From positions 620,001 to 684,000 of the forward strand of contig JAPDHM010000001.1 in NCBI GenBank assembly GCA_030704425.1: a DNA stretch of 64,000 nucleotides. The letters are read 5' to 3'. Source of the DNA: Rhodobacteraceae bacterium IMCC1909. Lineage in GTDB: Bacteria > Pseudomonadota > Alphaproteobacteria > Rhodobacterales > Rhodobacteraceae. Below, piece by piece: positions 17,934-26,189 of this stretch; positions within the stretch are counted from its first letter, which is position 1; every line of letters starts with the position of its first letter. The position numbers and the translations under genes are program-made. The notes beneath the pieces are model-generated. The model searched no databases. It was not told the origin of the DNA and worked only from the letters and a program-made list of their open reading frames with translations.

Positions 17934-17960
17934 GCCGCCGCATAGACTCCTTGCGGCGGC
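17934..17960 (+). promoter_or_regulatory. Intercistronic hairpin after the binding-protein gene
   Basis: GCCGCCGCA (17934-17942) and TGCGGCGGC (17952-17960) form a perfect 9-bp stem with a 9-nt loop, just after the binding-protein stop codon and before the first permease. There is no run of T residues after it. Such stems commonly protect the upstream message or cause partial termination, so that binding protein is made in excess over membrane subunits. Confidence 0.6.
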
Positions 17961-17989
17961 TATACCTCTTGAATGAAAGATCTATCTGC

Positions 17990-18751
17990 ATGATTAAACG
18001 CGCAAATCTTCTGAAGATCGTCTCGGCTGTTGTGCTTTGCAGTGCTTGGGAAATCGCAGGCCGAATACCTGTAAGCTATGCTTTTCCGACCTTCTTAGAC
18101 TCGATGCGATCATTTTTTGAAATGATTGGAAACGGGATGATGTTGGAGGCCTATAAGGAAACACTGCAACCATTGGTCATCGGCGTACTAATATCAGCCT
18201 TTTTAGGTATCGGGCTGGGTCTTTGGATTGGCCTCAACAACTTCTTCGACTGGCTTTTTTCGCCGATATTCATCGTGATGCAAGCTGCGCCTTTAGCAGC
18301 CTTAATACCGCTTTTAGTGCTCGCCTATGGCATTGGTTTAACATCGAAGGTCATGGTCGTATGCATTATGGCAATGCCAGTGATTGTGCTCAACACGAGT
18401 GGTGCTGTTCGAAACACGCCAGAATCTTTCAAAGAGATGGGGAAGTCATTTCTTGCGTCTCGGGCATCAATCCTGCTGCGGATTATCATACCAGCAGCAT
18501 CACCAGTAATTTTTGCAGGCCTGCGCCTGGGCGTTTCTGCGGGGTTTATCGGCGCCATTCTGGCGGAGCTGAAAATTACACCAACGGGTGTGGGCGATAT
18601 CATAACCTATAGCCGGTCGATTGCGGATTACCCCAGTATGTACGCAGCAATTTTCTCAATTATTCTTTTGGCTGTTCTGTTTTTGAACTTAATTGAGAAA
18701 CTTGAAACAGTTCTATTTAAAGGAAATCAACGTGGCTATGTCTCAGATTAA
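17990..18751 (+). CDS. ABC transporter permease, NitT/TauT-like (first)
   Basis: Integral membrane subunit of about 253 residues with six predicted hydrophobic segments. The cytoplasmic EAA loop is seen in EMGKSFLASRASILLRIIIP followed by AASPVIFAGLRLG, the motif that docks on the ATPase. ATG 17990 (MIKRANLL) is preferred. An upstream in-frame start lies in the intercistronic hairpin region. The 3' end overlaps the ATPase gene by 20 bases, indicating translational coupling. It probably forms a heterodimer with the second permease downstream. Confidence 0.87.
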   Translation: MIKRANLLKIVSAVVLCSAWEIAGRIPVSYAFPTFLDSMRSFFEMIGNGMMLEAYKETLQPLVIGVLISAFLGIGLGLWIGLNNFFDWLFSPIFIVMQAAPLAALIPLLVLAYGIGLTSKVMVVCIMAMPVIVLNTSGAVRNTPESFKEMGKSFLASRASILLRIIIPAASPVIFAGLRLGVSAGFIGAILAELKITPTGVGDIITYSRSIADYPSMYAAIFSIILLAVLFLNLIEKLETVLFKGNQRGYVSD

Positions 18752-19538
18752 TCACAAAACAACCGAGAAGAACTCAACAGATATCGGTTCCGCGGTTTCA
18801 GTCCAAAATATTTCAAAGAACTATGGGGATGTGGAGGCTTTGCGGGACATGTCTTTGGAGTTTCCACGCGGCCAATTGACCTCTCTTCTCGGGCCGTCCG
18901 GTTGTGGGAAGACGACTCTTCTGAAAATTATAGCAGGCCTTTTAGAGCCCACCTCTGGGCACGTCGAAGTCAACGGAATAAATGTGTCTGGTCCTGGGCC
19001 TGACCGCGCTTTTGTTTTTCAAGATTTTGCTTTGTTACCATGGGCGACTGTTCTAAAAAATGTAGCCTTTGGCCTGCAAATGCGTGGCGTTGCCGCGTCT
19101 GAAAGAGAAGCGATTGCAGAGCGGTATATCAAAAGTGTTGGGCTGGCTGGATTTGAGAATAGCTACCCGCACGAGTTGTCTGGTGGGATGCGCCAACGGG
19201 TCGGCCTGGCCCGCGCTTTGTCTGTAGATGCGGATGTGTTACTTATGGACGAACCTTTCTCTGCGGTTGATGAGCAGACGCGTCGAAAGTTTCAAGAAGA
19301 CCTTCTAAGTCTCGTGCGCGATGAAAATAAAACGTTTATATTCGTAACGCATTCGATTGAAGAAGCTGTTTATGTCTCTGATCAAATTGCTATTTTACTT
19401 CCGCGCCCAAGTCGTGTTTCGGAGATCATTAGACCGTCGAGCTTCCGAAATAAGGGGGTGGATAACATTCGTCGGGATTCTGAGTATTTGGATATTGTGG
19501 ACAACATATGGTCGTCGCTACGAACCTATGTCGAATAG
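18732..19538 (+). CDS. ABC transporter ATP-binding protein, NitT/TauT-like
   Basis: ATPase of 268 residues. Walker A is GPSGCGKTT, the signature is LSGGMRQR, Walker B is VLLMDEPFSAVD and the switch histidine is in FVTHSIEEA. GTG 18732 is chosen because AAGGAAAT ends about seven bases before it; ATG 18738 is two codons further in. The gene overlaps the upstream permease by 20 bases and is followed 12 bases later by a second permease. It powers the importer of this cassette. Confidence 0.9.
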   Translation: MAMSQINHKTTEKNSTDIGSAVSVQNISKNYGDVEALRDMSLEFPRGQLTSLLGPSGCGKTTLLKIIAGLLEPTSGHVEVNGINVSGPGPDRAFVFQDFALLPWATVLKNVAFGLQMRGVAASEREAIAERYIKSVGLAGFENSYPHELSGGMRQRVGLARALSVDADVLLMDEPFSAVDEQTRRKFQEDLLSLVRDENKTFIFVTHSIEEAVYVSDQIAILLPRPSRVSEIIRPSSFRNKGVDNIRRDSEYLDIVDNIWSSLRTYVE

Positions 19539-19550
19539 GAGTTAAAGGGT

Positions 19551-20303
19551 ATGTACATCTTTGGGTATAGGCTTCCTGGCATGTCGTCATTGGTTGTATG
19601 GGGATTTTTGTGGGAAATGATTGGGCGTGCTGACGTTACTTTTTTTGTTCCGCCGTTAAGCGAAGTGTTCACAACATTATATTCTATAATCGGCACGGTA
19701 GCTTTTAAAAATGCATTGGCTGAAACGGCCTACGCCTTTTCCCTCGGCGTTTTCTTTGCGGTAACAATTGGTGTTATTATTGGCATACTAATGGGAAAAA
19801 ATCGCTTATTAGATGAATTGCTACTGCCATGGGTGAATGTGTTTCTAAGTGCACCGCTTACGGCACTGGTTCCAGTGTTGATGGTGTTATTTGGATTTGG
19901 CATGAAGTCTATCATCATAACGACATCCCTATTCGCGGTATGGATCATTATATTGAATTCCAGAGCGGGCGTTAAACAGATCAACCGGTCATTGGTTGAG
20001 ATGGCCAATAGCTTTGGGGCGTCGCCAATCGATGCGTTTTTCAAAATCTATTTCTGGGCCGCTTTGCCAGAGATTTTAGGCGGTGTTCGCATTGGTATTA
20101 TTCGAGCTGTAAAAGGCGTGATAATTGGCCAGCTTTTGATATCAATCGTCGGTTTTGGTGCGCTTTTTGAATTATATTCTGCCAATTTTTTGATGGGCCA
20201 CTTTTGGGCAGTCTTACTTGTACTATTTGGCTTAGCCTTTTCGATCTCAGAATTCTTGGCTTACTTGGAGCGCAAAGTGGCCTACTATGCTGCGAAAAGA
20301 TAA
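19551..20303 (+). CDS. ABC transporter permease, NitT/TauT-like (second)
   Basis: Membrane subunit of 250 residues, a distant relative of the first permease. It carries an EAA loop, EMANSFGASPIDAFFKIYFW, followed by AALPEILGGVRIG. Six hydrophobic segments are visible. Having two permease genes flanking a single ATPase suggests a heterodimeric channel. It is the last gene of the cassette: an IS6-family left end starts 12 bases after the stop codon. Confidence 0.87.
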   Translation: MYIFGYRLPGMSSLVVWGFLWEMIGRADVTFFVPPLSEVFTTLYSIIGTVAFKNALAETAYAFSLGVFFAVTIGVIIGILMGKNRLLDELLLPWVNVFLSAPLTALVPVLMVLFGFGMKSIIITTSLFAVWIIILNSRAGVKQINRSLVEMANSFGASPIDAFFKIYFWAALPEILGGVRIGIIRAVKGVIIGQLLISIVGFGALFELYSANFLMGHFWAVLLVLFGLAFSISEFLAYLERKVAYYAAKR

Positions 20304-20314
20304 TCTGTGCCGCG

Positions 20315-20970
20315 GGTACTGTCAGATTGAATTTGCTTGAGCCGCAAGGCGCGGTTTCGTAGCCTTGCGGTATGACAAAACACCCCCCCATTCAGGTACA
20401 TGAAACCTGGCCCGGGGTTCCTGGACCATCGTGCCTAGGCCCGTGGACCGGGAACCAAGAGCCACGGCACTATCGGACCGTAGAGCACGCACCTTCGTCC
20501 TGCCTGTCGCGTTGCTGTGGCTCGATTTGCGTTGGTTAGTTTTGCTCGAGCCGTGGTCGGAGGACCAAGCCACGCATGCCTAGCCAAGCCATCTAATTTG
20601 GGGTATAATAAAACCCCATAAACCGATGATAGTTGAGCACAATGAAAGCCAACCCCAAACCATGGGGAGGCTCAAAACCAATTAAGTAGCTGATTTAATA
20701 TAATTATAATAGAAAATTAAATCTCTACCCACAATGCTACCCACAATGAAACATCAGATCAAAACAGAGTTAATCAGGGGTTACTGTACCTAATAGCTAC
20801 CTTTGATCTGTGGAATCCAGGCCTGGGGCTCCGTATCATAAGGCCCCGCGCCTCGGACCACGGGCCTTTAGTATTAGCCTTGTAAATTCATTGGGGTGGA
20901 GTTTTGGTGGGGGCAACCGTGTCTAATCATGCATAAATTTCAAGCTGAACTGTGCCGCTATCACTCGCAA
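20315..20970 (+). mobile_element. IS6-derived mosaic element: left end, transposase start, modules B and C, transposase tail
   Basis: It starts with the left terminal repeat GGTACTGTCAGATT at 20315. A transposase start at 20372 (ATGACAAAACAC) is followed about 30 bases later by a non-coding module B (about 20402-20640), with inverted repeats such as GGTTCCTGG...CCGGGAACC and a GGGGT...ACCCC hairpin. Module C comes next (about 20677-20930) and then a remnant of the transposase 3' end (ATTTCAAGCTGAAC). The right terminal repeat is lost. Module B recurs at 60110-60340 and module C at 12216. Nearly all transposase coding sequence has been replaced by non-coding DNA, so this copy cannot move by itself. 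Confidence 0.7.
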
Positions 20971-21172
20971 TGTCTAAGATTGCGAAATTTATCCCTATAG
21001 TATTATGCCACACCAAAATAAAATTGGGAAAGTTTGTTACAAATTCTGAAAAATATCCCTGTGGTATCTCAGAAGTCATAATGTTTGTGGATTGGTATCC
21101 ACAAGCATCGGGATCGATATCATCCCAAATGATCAACTGTGGAACAGTGAAATACGTCCACCACAGATAGCC
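20927..21172 (-). pseudogene. Coding-like fragment of unknown function
   Basis: A minus-strand frame open from about 21172 to TGA at 20927-20929 reads like a real protein tail (for example FVTNFPNFILVWHNTIG and FAILDIASDSG). It has no convincing start or ribosome binding site, and its last codons run into the IS6 remnant. I do not recognise it. It may be the 3' piece of a gene cut by the mosaic element. From here to 21355 nothing else is evident. Confidence 0.25.
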
Positions 21173-21355
21173 TCAAGGTTATCGGCGGCCTGATTAGCAA
21201 CACCAAATCTTTAAATTATACGGACAAGCCTTCGGGTGGATTCCGCTCAAACCAAAGGAACTGGTAATGCTGAATAATTCTTATGAGACTGTCCCCTTAA
21301 AGTTCACCTTGAGTGGATCAAAAGTGGCTAGTCGCTCCCAACATGAGGACTGAGA

Positions 21356-21630
21356 ATGCCATTAAATGACCTTCATCCATACAATTTCATCCAGCTATAT
21401 GGCTATCATTCCAATCACGCAAAACAGGAACCTGAGCCCGAGTGCTTGGGGCCCACATTAGGTACATCTTTTGAGGAATGCTTCAAGACTAATGACAAGT
21501 TTTGTAAATCTTGTGGCGAACCCTTGAAGCAAAGAGATCAACTAAAGTATTCTGTTCGCACGAGTGCAGAGAATATCTGGTAGCTGCCTGCAAACGCATC
21601 AAGAAGTTTAAAATGGCGAACTTTCAGTAA
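21356..21630 (+). pseudogene. Small zinc-finger protein gene with a frameshift
   Basis: ATG 21356 has GAGGA about seven bases upstream. The frame encodes an acidic start and then CKSCGEPLKQRDQLKY, after which it runs out of phase near 21551. In the next frame the sequence continues CSHECREYLVAACKRIKKF to TAA 21628-21630. Joined, the cysteines form CxxC-x13-CxxxC, a treble-clef zinc finger, so the shift near TATTCTGTT is most likely a mutation or a sequencing error. The function is unknown. The gene converges on the glutamine-synthetase-like gene and overlaps its last codons by a few bases. Confidence 0.45.
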
Positions 21631-23108
21631 AGCCCAAAATACTCAGCTTGCTCCCATTCGGATACGGTAAGGTGGTAGCGGTTCCATTCTGCTTGGCGGA
21701 TGGTTGTGAGATAGTCTACGAACGCATCACCCAAAGCTGTTCGATAGAATTTTGATCCGTCGAAAAGCTGAATTGCGCGAAGCAGGCTATCGGGCAAGTA
21801 TGGGGCATCGGTCTCGTAGGGGTTTTCCACCGGATCGGGCGCCGATAAGCTGGATGTTAGCCCATCTAAGCCGGACAAAATTTGGCTAGTGAAGAAGTAA
21901 TAGGGGTTGGCTGTGGTCTCGGCCACCCGGTTCTCGACTCGTGAGGCGGGATCGCCGGCTGCCATCAGGCCACGGATCATCGCGCCTCGATTGTCACGGC
22001 CCCATTGGATGCGGTCGGGCGCCAGTTGATGTGGGCGGTAGCGCTTATAGCCGTTGATAGTTGGGGTTGTAAGCAGGCAACTTTCGGAGGCATAGGCCAA
22101 AAGTCCTGCGATCCAACCACTTGCCTCATCACTGATCGTGCCATCTGCGTTGGGGATCATCATGTTGCGACCAGTTTTGCGATCCATCAAAGACTGGTGG
22201 AGATGCCACCCACTGGCCGCGGTGTTCTCAAGGTTGGGGCGACACATGAACGTGGCGTGCAGCCCGCATGCAGCACAGATCTCTTTTACCATGGCGCGGA
22301 ACATCATCATGTTATCGGCATGCGTCAGAGGGTCGGCTGGATCAAAGGTGAACTCAAACTGGCTTGGGCCCATTTCGATTTCCATCGAGCGAACGGGCAT
22401 GTTCATCGCCTGACAGGAGCGGCGTAGCTCGTCTAATATTGGCTCGGCTTGTGCGTAGCGGTCTTCTGTCAGAAATTGATAGCCAGGTGTGAGATTGCGA
22501 GTCTTAGCTGGCTGGCTGGGCATTCCGGCGTCGGCATGCTCTAGCATTTGATCAGTTCGCTCGAAGACATGAAATTCGACCTCAAGCCCGACCATGAGAT
22601 CTAGGTTATGCGCCGCCAATTTAGCGATTGCTGATTTGAGCATATCACGCGGCGAAAACGGCATAACTGCGCCGGATTTGAAGCGAGGGTCACAGAAGAT
22701 CCATGCGGAATGGGACGACCAGGGCAAAATGCGGAAGGTTGCGGGGTCAGGCAACATCAAGATGTCAGCAGCACCAGCCATATTACCTTCAGAACTGAGG
22801 TCGATGCCGAGGTTTTTAGACCAAATTGGGAAAACTGTGCGGTGCGAGGTATCTTTGAGCAGTAAAGTCGACGGTACGGCAAGCCCACTGGTAAAGATCG
22901 AGGGCAGCGCGTCTGCGACGATAGTTTTGCCGCGCAAGATACCATGTTGATCAGCAAACAAGACGCGGACCGTTTCAAGATCACTATCCGCAACCTGCTT
23001 TAAAAGTGCCGTAGCGGCGACGATGGTCGTTGCATCTAGCAGGCCTGCCCTGGCAAGGGCGCCGCTCTCAATCTGCTCTTTAAATTCGTTCAAATCGTCG
23101 CATCCCAA
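21624..23108 (-). CDS. Glutamine synthetase-like gamma-glutamyl ligase
   Basis: Type I GS-fold enzyme of 494 residues. It carries MEIEMGPSQFEFTF and GWHLHQSL (metal and ATP sites) and the C-terminal NRGAMIRG and RVENRVAETTANPYYF blocks with the arginine and glutamate that bind phosphate and substrate. It belongs with the divergent group (PuuA, GlnT, FluG, aniline-pathway GS) that glutamylates amines other than ammonia. The start is TTG 23108, with AAGGA eight bases upstream inside the preceding gene, an overlap of 19 bases with the Rieske oxygenase. That coupling suggests that one product acts on the amine handled by the other. Assimilatory GS is unlikely. Confidence 0.85.
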   Translation of the reverse strand: MGCDDLNEFKEQIESGALARAGLLDATTIVAATALLKQVADSDLETVRVLFADQHGILRGKTIVADALPSIFTSGLAVPSTLLLKDTSHRTVFPIWSKNLGIDLSSEGNMAGAADILMLPDPATFRILPWSSHSAWIFCDPRFKSGAVMPFSPRDMLKSAIAKLAAHNLDLMVGLEVEFHVFERTDQMLEHADAGMPSQPAKTRNLTPGYQFLTEDRYAQAEPILDELRRSCQAMNMPVRSMEIEMGPSQFEFTFDPADPLTHADNMMMFRAMVKEICAACGLHATFMCRPNLENTAASGWHLHQSLMDRKTGRNMMIPNADGTISDEASGWIAGLLAYASESCLLTTPTINGYKRYRPHQLAPDRIQWGRDNRGAMIRGLMAAGDPASRVENRVAETTANPYYFFTSQILSGLDGLTSSLSAPDPVENPYETDAPYLPDSLLRAIQLFDGSKFYRTALGDAFVDYLTTIRQAEWNRYHLTVSEWEQAEYFGLY

Positions 23109-24409
23109 TCGTTACATCCTTCGCGCCGTGCACGGTCGCTTGTCTCAAAAGCTTCACGCCACGCATCTTTGTCACCGATGGTATCGTTTGAGATAGGTCC
23201 GTAGATGGTTTTCACGTCTTCGCCACCCACCATCGGCAATGCGTCGGGGCTACCTTCGCTCAAGCTAGCAATAGCGGCGCGCATCATACGGCGGTATTTG
23301 ATAATTGCGACATCGGTTTTGCCCAGATGTTCCTTGGTCCGGTCAAAGATCGCACCGGGGCTTTCGACTGCCCATTGATCGTGCACGTTGATGTCTAAAC
23401 CCATACCAGTATAGGTCTTATGCTTCTGTTCTTCGGGGTTAAAGCCGTAGGTGTTAGTTTTATTTTTTAATGGCGCGTAATCTGGCAAGCGGTGTTCTTT
23501 TAGCCGTTGGGCGCGCATGACCTCTTTGTCGACGGGTTTGTCAAAACTGGTGAACATCGAATACCAATAGCAATGCTCGTCATCGATGGGGACGTGCCAC
23601 TGCGTAATAATCATCTCGCTGCTCATTGGGATTGAAATTGCTTCTGGGAAGATTTGATTGGTGATGCGGACATGGGTTTTGTTGTTGCCCAGATGCCGCA
23701 GCGCGATGATCCGCATCCCGTAATCTGTTTCCTCGACCGAGATGTCGGGGCGTGGATAGTCACGCAATAATTTAGTCATCGGGATGTCAGTGTCAGCAGC
23801 CTTGTCGCGGAATTGTTTGCCGTAGCTATCCTCTGGATCTTCGTCCTCGAGAAAGCGATGCAAGAATGAGGCGTGTGCGGGGTCGATTCCTACTTCCATG
23901 GCTTGCAGCCAGTTGCAATCCCACATGCCTTTGAAGGCGAAAACATGGGTGTCAGGAGCACGAAAACAGTCAAAGTTGGGGAATTCAGGGGGTGCGCCAG
24001 GCCCCATATAAGCAAAAATGATACCGTTTTTTTCGATCACTGGATAGGAGGTGTTTAGGATGCGCTCGTGCATCCGTGAGCCATCGGGTTCGCCGGGTTG
24101 CTCGACACATTGGCCATCACGGTTAAAGTGCCAGCCGTGGAAGGGGCAGCGCAAACCGTTGTCTTCCAGCCGACCATAGCAGAGGTCGGCCCCGCGGTGC
24201 GGACAGGCGCGCCCGATCAGACCCAACTCACCGTCGTTGTCGCGAAACAATACAAGGTCTTCACCCAACAGCTTGACCGGCACAACGGGGCGATTACCTG
24301 CCAGTTCGTCGCTAAGTGCTGCCGGTTGCCAATAGTGTCGCATGACCGCGCCTGCGTCGCTGCCCGGGCCAGTACGGGTTAGCAGGTCGTTAAGTTCTTG
24401 GCTGATCAT
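23090..24409 (-). CDS. Rieske non-haem iron oxygenase, alpha subunit (phthalate dioxygenase type)
   Basis: Oxygenase of 439 residues. The Rieske cluster ligands are C69, H71, C88 and H91 in ACPHRG and RCPFHGW. The mononuclear iron site is IDPAHASFLH, with H179 and H184. The layout resembles single-component homomultimeric oxygenases such as phthalate 4,5-dioxygenase, vanillate demethylase and N-demethylases. No reductase or ferredoxin gene adjoins it, so electrons must come from elsewhere; the flavin reductase-like gene at 37.4 kb is one candidate. AGGA lies six bases before ATG 24409. Hydroxylation or demethylation of a ring or amine compound is expected. Confidence 0.88.
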   Translation of the reverse strand: MISQELNDLLTRTGPGSDAGAVMRHYWQPAALSDELAGNRPVVPVKLLGEDLVLFRDNDGELGLIGRACPHRGADLCYGRLEDNGLRCPFHGWHFNRDGQCVEQPGEPDGSRMHERILNTSYPVIEKNGIIFAYMGPGAPPEFPNFDCFRAPDTHVFAFKGMWDCNWLQAMEVGIDPAHASFLHRFLEDEDPEDSYGKQFRDKAADTDIPMTKLLRDYPRPDISVEETDYGMRIIALRHLGNNKTHVRITNQIFPEAISIPMSSEMIITQWHVPIDDEHCYWYSMFTSFDKPVDKEVMRAQRLKEHRLPDYAPLKNKTNTYGFNPEEQKHKTYTGMGLDINVHDQWAVESPGAIFDRTKEHLGKTDVAIIKYRRMMRAAIASLSEGSPDALPMVGGEDVKTIYGPISNDTIGDKDAWREAFETSDRARREGCNDWDATI

Positions 24410-24540
24410 GGAATATCCTGACGTGTAAATTGTTCACATAACGCACACTATTTAACACTCATTACACATCTCGAAAGCATGAACTGTCAAGAATGATTGA
24501 TGGTACATGTTCGAGGTCACACTTTGACGCTGCCTGAGCC

Positions 24541-24735
24541 CAATCCGCGTTGGTTAGTTTTGCTCGGGCCGCGGTCCATGGACCAACGACAGGGGTTACT
24601 GTGCCCAATCACTACAGTTGAGCCGCAGTATGCAGGACCACCCCGCCCCTATCCTAGGGCCCCGCGCCTCGGACCACGGGCCTTTAGTATTGACGGCGTA
24701 GATTCATTCGACGGTGGTTTTGTTTGCCAGCACCA
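24541..24735 (+). repeat. Rearranged relic of modules B and C
   Basis: Bases 24541-24577 match the tail of module B (GTTGGTTAGTTTTGCTCGGG), joined directly to the part of module C that begins CAGGGGTTACTGTGCC, followed by the GC-rich block and CGGGCCTTTAGTATT. Neither transposase sequence nor terminal repeats are left. Together with flanking non-coding sequence it fills the 496-bp gap between the Rieske gene and the deaminase gene, and I see no gene there. Confidence 0.65.
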
Positions 24736-24905
24736 ACTGAGGAAGCAGACATTGCTTAGGCTAAGCGCCGACGACTGCTATGCGGGACAAAGTGTGAATT
24801 CGCTGCAACTGCGCCAATGGCCGCTTTTGTGGATCCCACATCTTGCGCCAACCTTTCCGCGTCCAACGATTTTACTACTCAACATCAGTGTGGGAGCGTC
24901 CAAAA

Positions 24906-26189
24906 TTACGTGGTGCCTGGGCTGTGCCTTCTTCTCGAAGATTTTGGACGCCCTGGCAGACACAACGTTGCGTCAGCCCGAGGCGTCTGGCTAATAACTC
25001 GGCCGTTGGCGACGACGTAAAGTCGGGCAGCACGTAGCCGCAAAGCTTCAATCGGGTTGCTGGCATCAAGGACAACCAAGGACGCCTTAGCTCCGATGCG
25101 CAGTCCGTAATCCGTCAAGCCCATTGTTTTGGCATTGTTCACTGTGACCATGTCAAAGCAGGTCCGCATATCATCAGGGCTGGTCATTTGCGCAACATGC
25201 AAGCCCATGAATGCCACATCAAGCATGTCGGCAGTGCCAAGCGAATACCAAGGGTCAAGCACGCAATCTTGGCCCCACCCGACATTGATACCCATAGCCA
25301 ACATTTCTTTTACGCGCGTCAGGCCGCGACGCTTGGGAAAGGTGTCATGCCGCCCCTGCAGCACAATATTAATCAGCGGGTTTGGGATCACGTTGATTTC
25401 AGCTTCGGCGATAAGCGGAAGCAATTTCGAGACATAGTAGTTGTCCATCGAATGCATTGACGTCAAATGTGATCCCGCGACCCTGCCATTAAGGCCCAGC
25501 CGCTGTGTTTCGTATGCAAGTTTTTCGATGTGACGTGAATGTGGATCGTCCGATTCATCACAGTGCATGTCCACTTGCAAACCACGCGCCGCTGCGATTT
25601 CGCAGAGTTCTGTCACCGACGTCGCGCCGTCTTCCATTGTGCGTTCGAAATGCGGGATACCACCAACAACATCGACGCCCATGTCCAAGGCACGTATGGT
25701 GTTATCACGTGCCATGGGATCGCGGTAGAAACCGTCCTGTGGGAATGCAACAAGCTGCAGATCGATATAGTCTTTGACCTGCTCTCGGACTTCAAGAAGC
25801 GCTTCGACGCCCAAAAGCCGATCGTCACAGGTATCAACATGGCTGCGAATTGCCAAAAGCCCCATGCTCGCTGCCCAATCGCAATAAGTCAGCGCGCGTG
25901 CTATGATATCGTCTTGGGTCATGACCTGCTTGAGTTCGCCCCAAAGCCCGATGCCCTCAAGAAGTGTGCCGGACGTGTTGACCCGTGGCAGGCCGTAGGA
26001 CAGCGTTGCGTCCATGTGAAAATGTGGATCGACGAAAGGCGGGCTGACTAAATCACTCGATGCATCAATCACTTGGCCAGCTTCCGCTGTTTCAAGCGCT
26101 CCGATAGCCGTGATTTTGTCGCCCACAACCCCAATGTCTGAGACTTGCCCATCCGGCAGCGTGCCGCCTTTGACGATCAGATCAAACAT
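24906..26189 (-). CDS. codA: Cytosine deaminase-like amidohydrolase
   Basis: Metal-dependent deaminase of 427 residues that follows E. coli CodA closely. It has the HxH metal pair in PHFHMD (H56, H58), PHFERTMEDG, VDMHCDESDD, ASHLTSMHS and NPLINIVLQGRHDTFPKRRG. The catalytic aspartate motif reads WGQDCVLDPWY where E. coli has GHDDVFDPWY, so a cysteine replaces the aspartate known as D314, a position that tunes substrate preference. A cytosine analogue or another N-heterocycle is therefore possible. AAGGAG lies seven bases before ATG 26189, which overlaps the upstream permease stop (TGATG). The last 15 residues are unusually basic and may have been altered by the adjacent repeat. Confidence 0.85.
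   Translation of the reverse strand: MFDLIVKGGTLPDGQVSDIGVVGDKITAIGALETAEAGQVIDASSDLVSPPFVDPHFHMDATLSYGLPRVNTSGTLLEGIGLWGELKQVMTQDDIIARALTYCDWAASMGLLAIRSHVDTCDDRLLGVEALLEVREQVKDYIDLQLVAFPQDGFYRDPMARDNTIRALDMGVDVVGGIPHFERTMEDGATSVTELCEIAAARGLQVDMHCDESDDPHSRHIEKLAYETQRLGLNGRVAGSHLTSMHSMDNYYVSKLLPLIAEAEINVIPNPLINIVLQGRHDTFPKRRGLTRVKEMLAMGINVGWGQDCVLDPWYSLGTADMLDVAFMGLHVAQMTSPDDMRTCFDMVTVNNAKTMGLTDYGLRIGAKASLVVLDASNPIEALRLRAARLYVVANGRVISQTPRADATLCLPGRPKSSRRRHSPGTT

Noticed and set aside
24497-24994. Plus-strand frame of 165 codons
   Set aside because: It consists of the B/C repeat relic and sequence antisense to the 3' end of the deaminase gene; no start signal or protein family fits.
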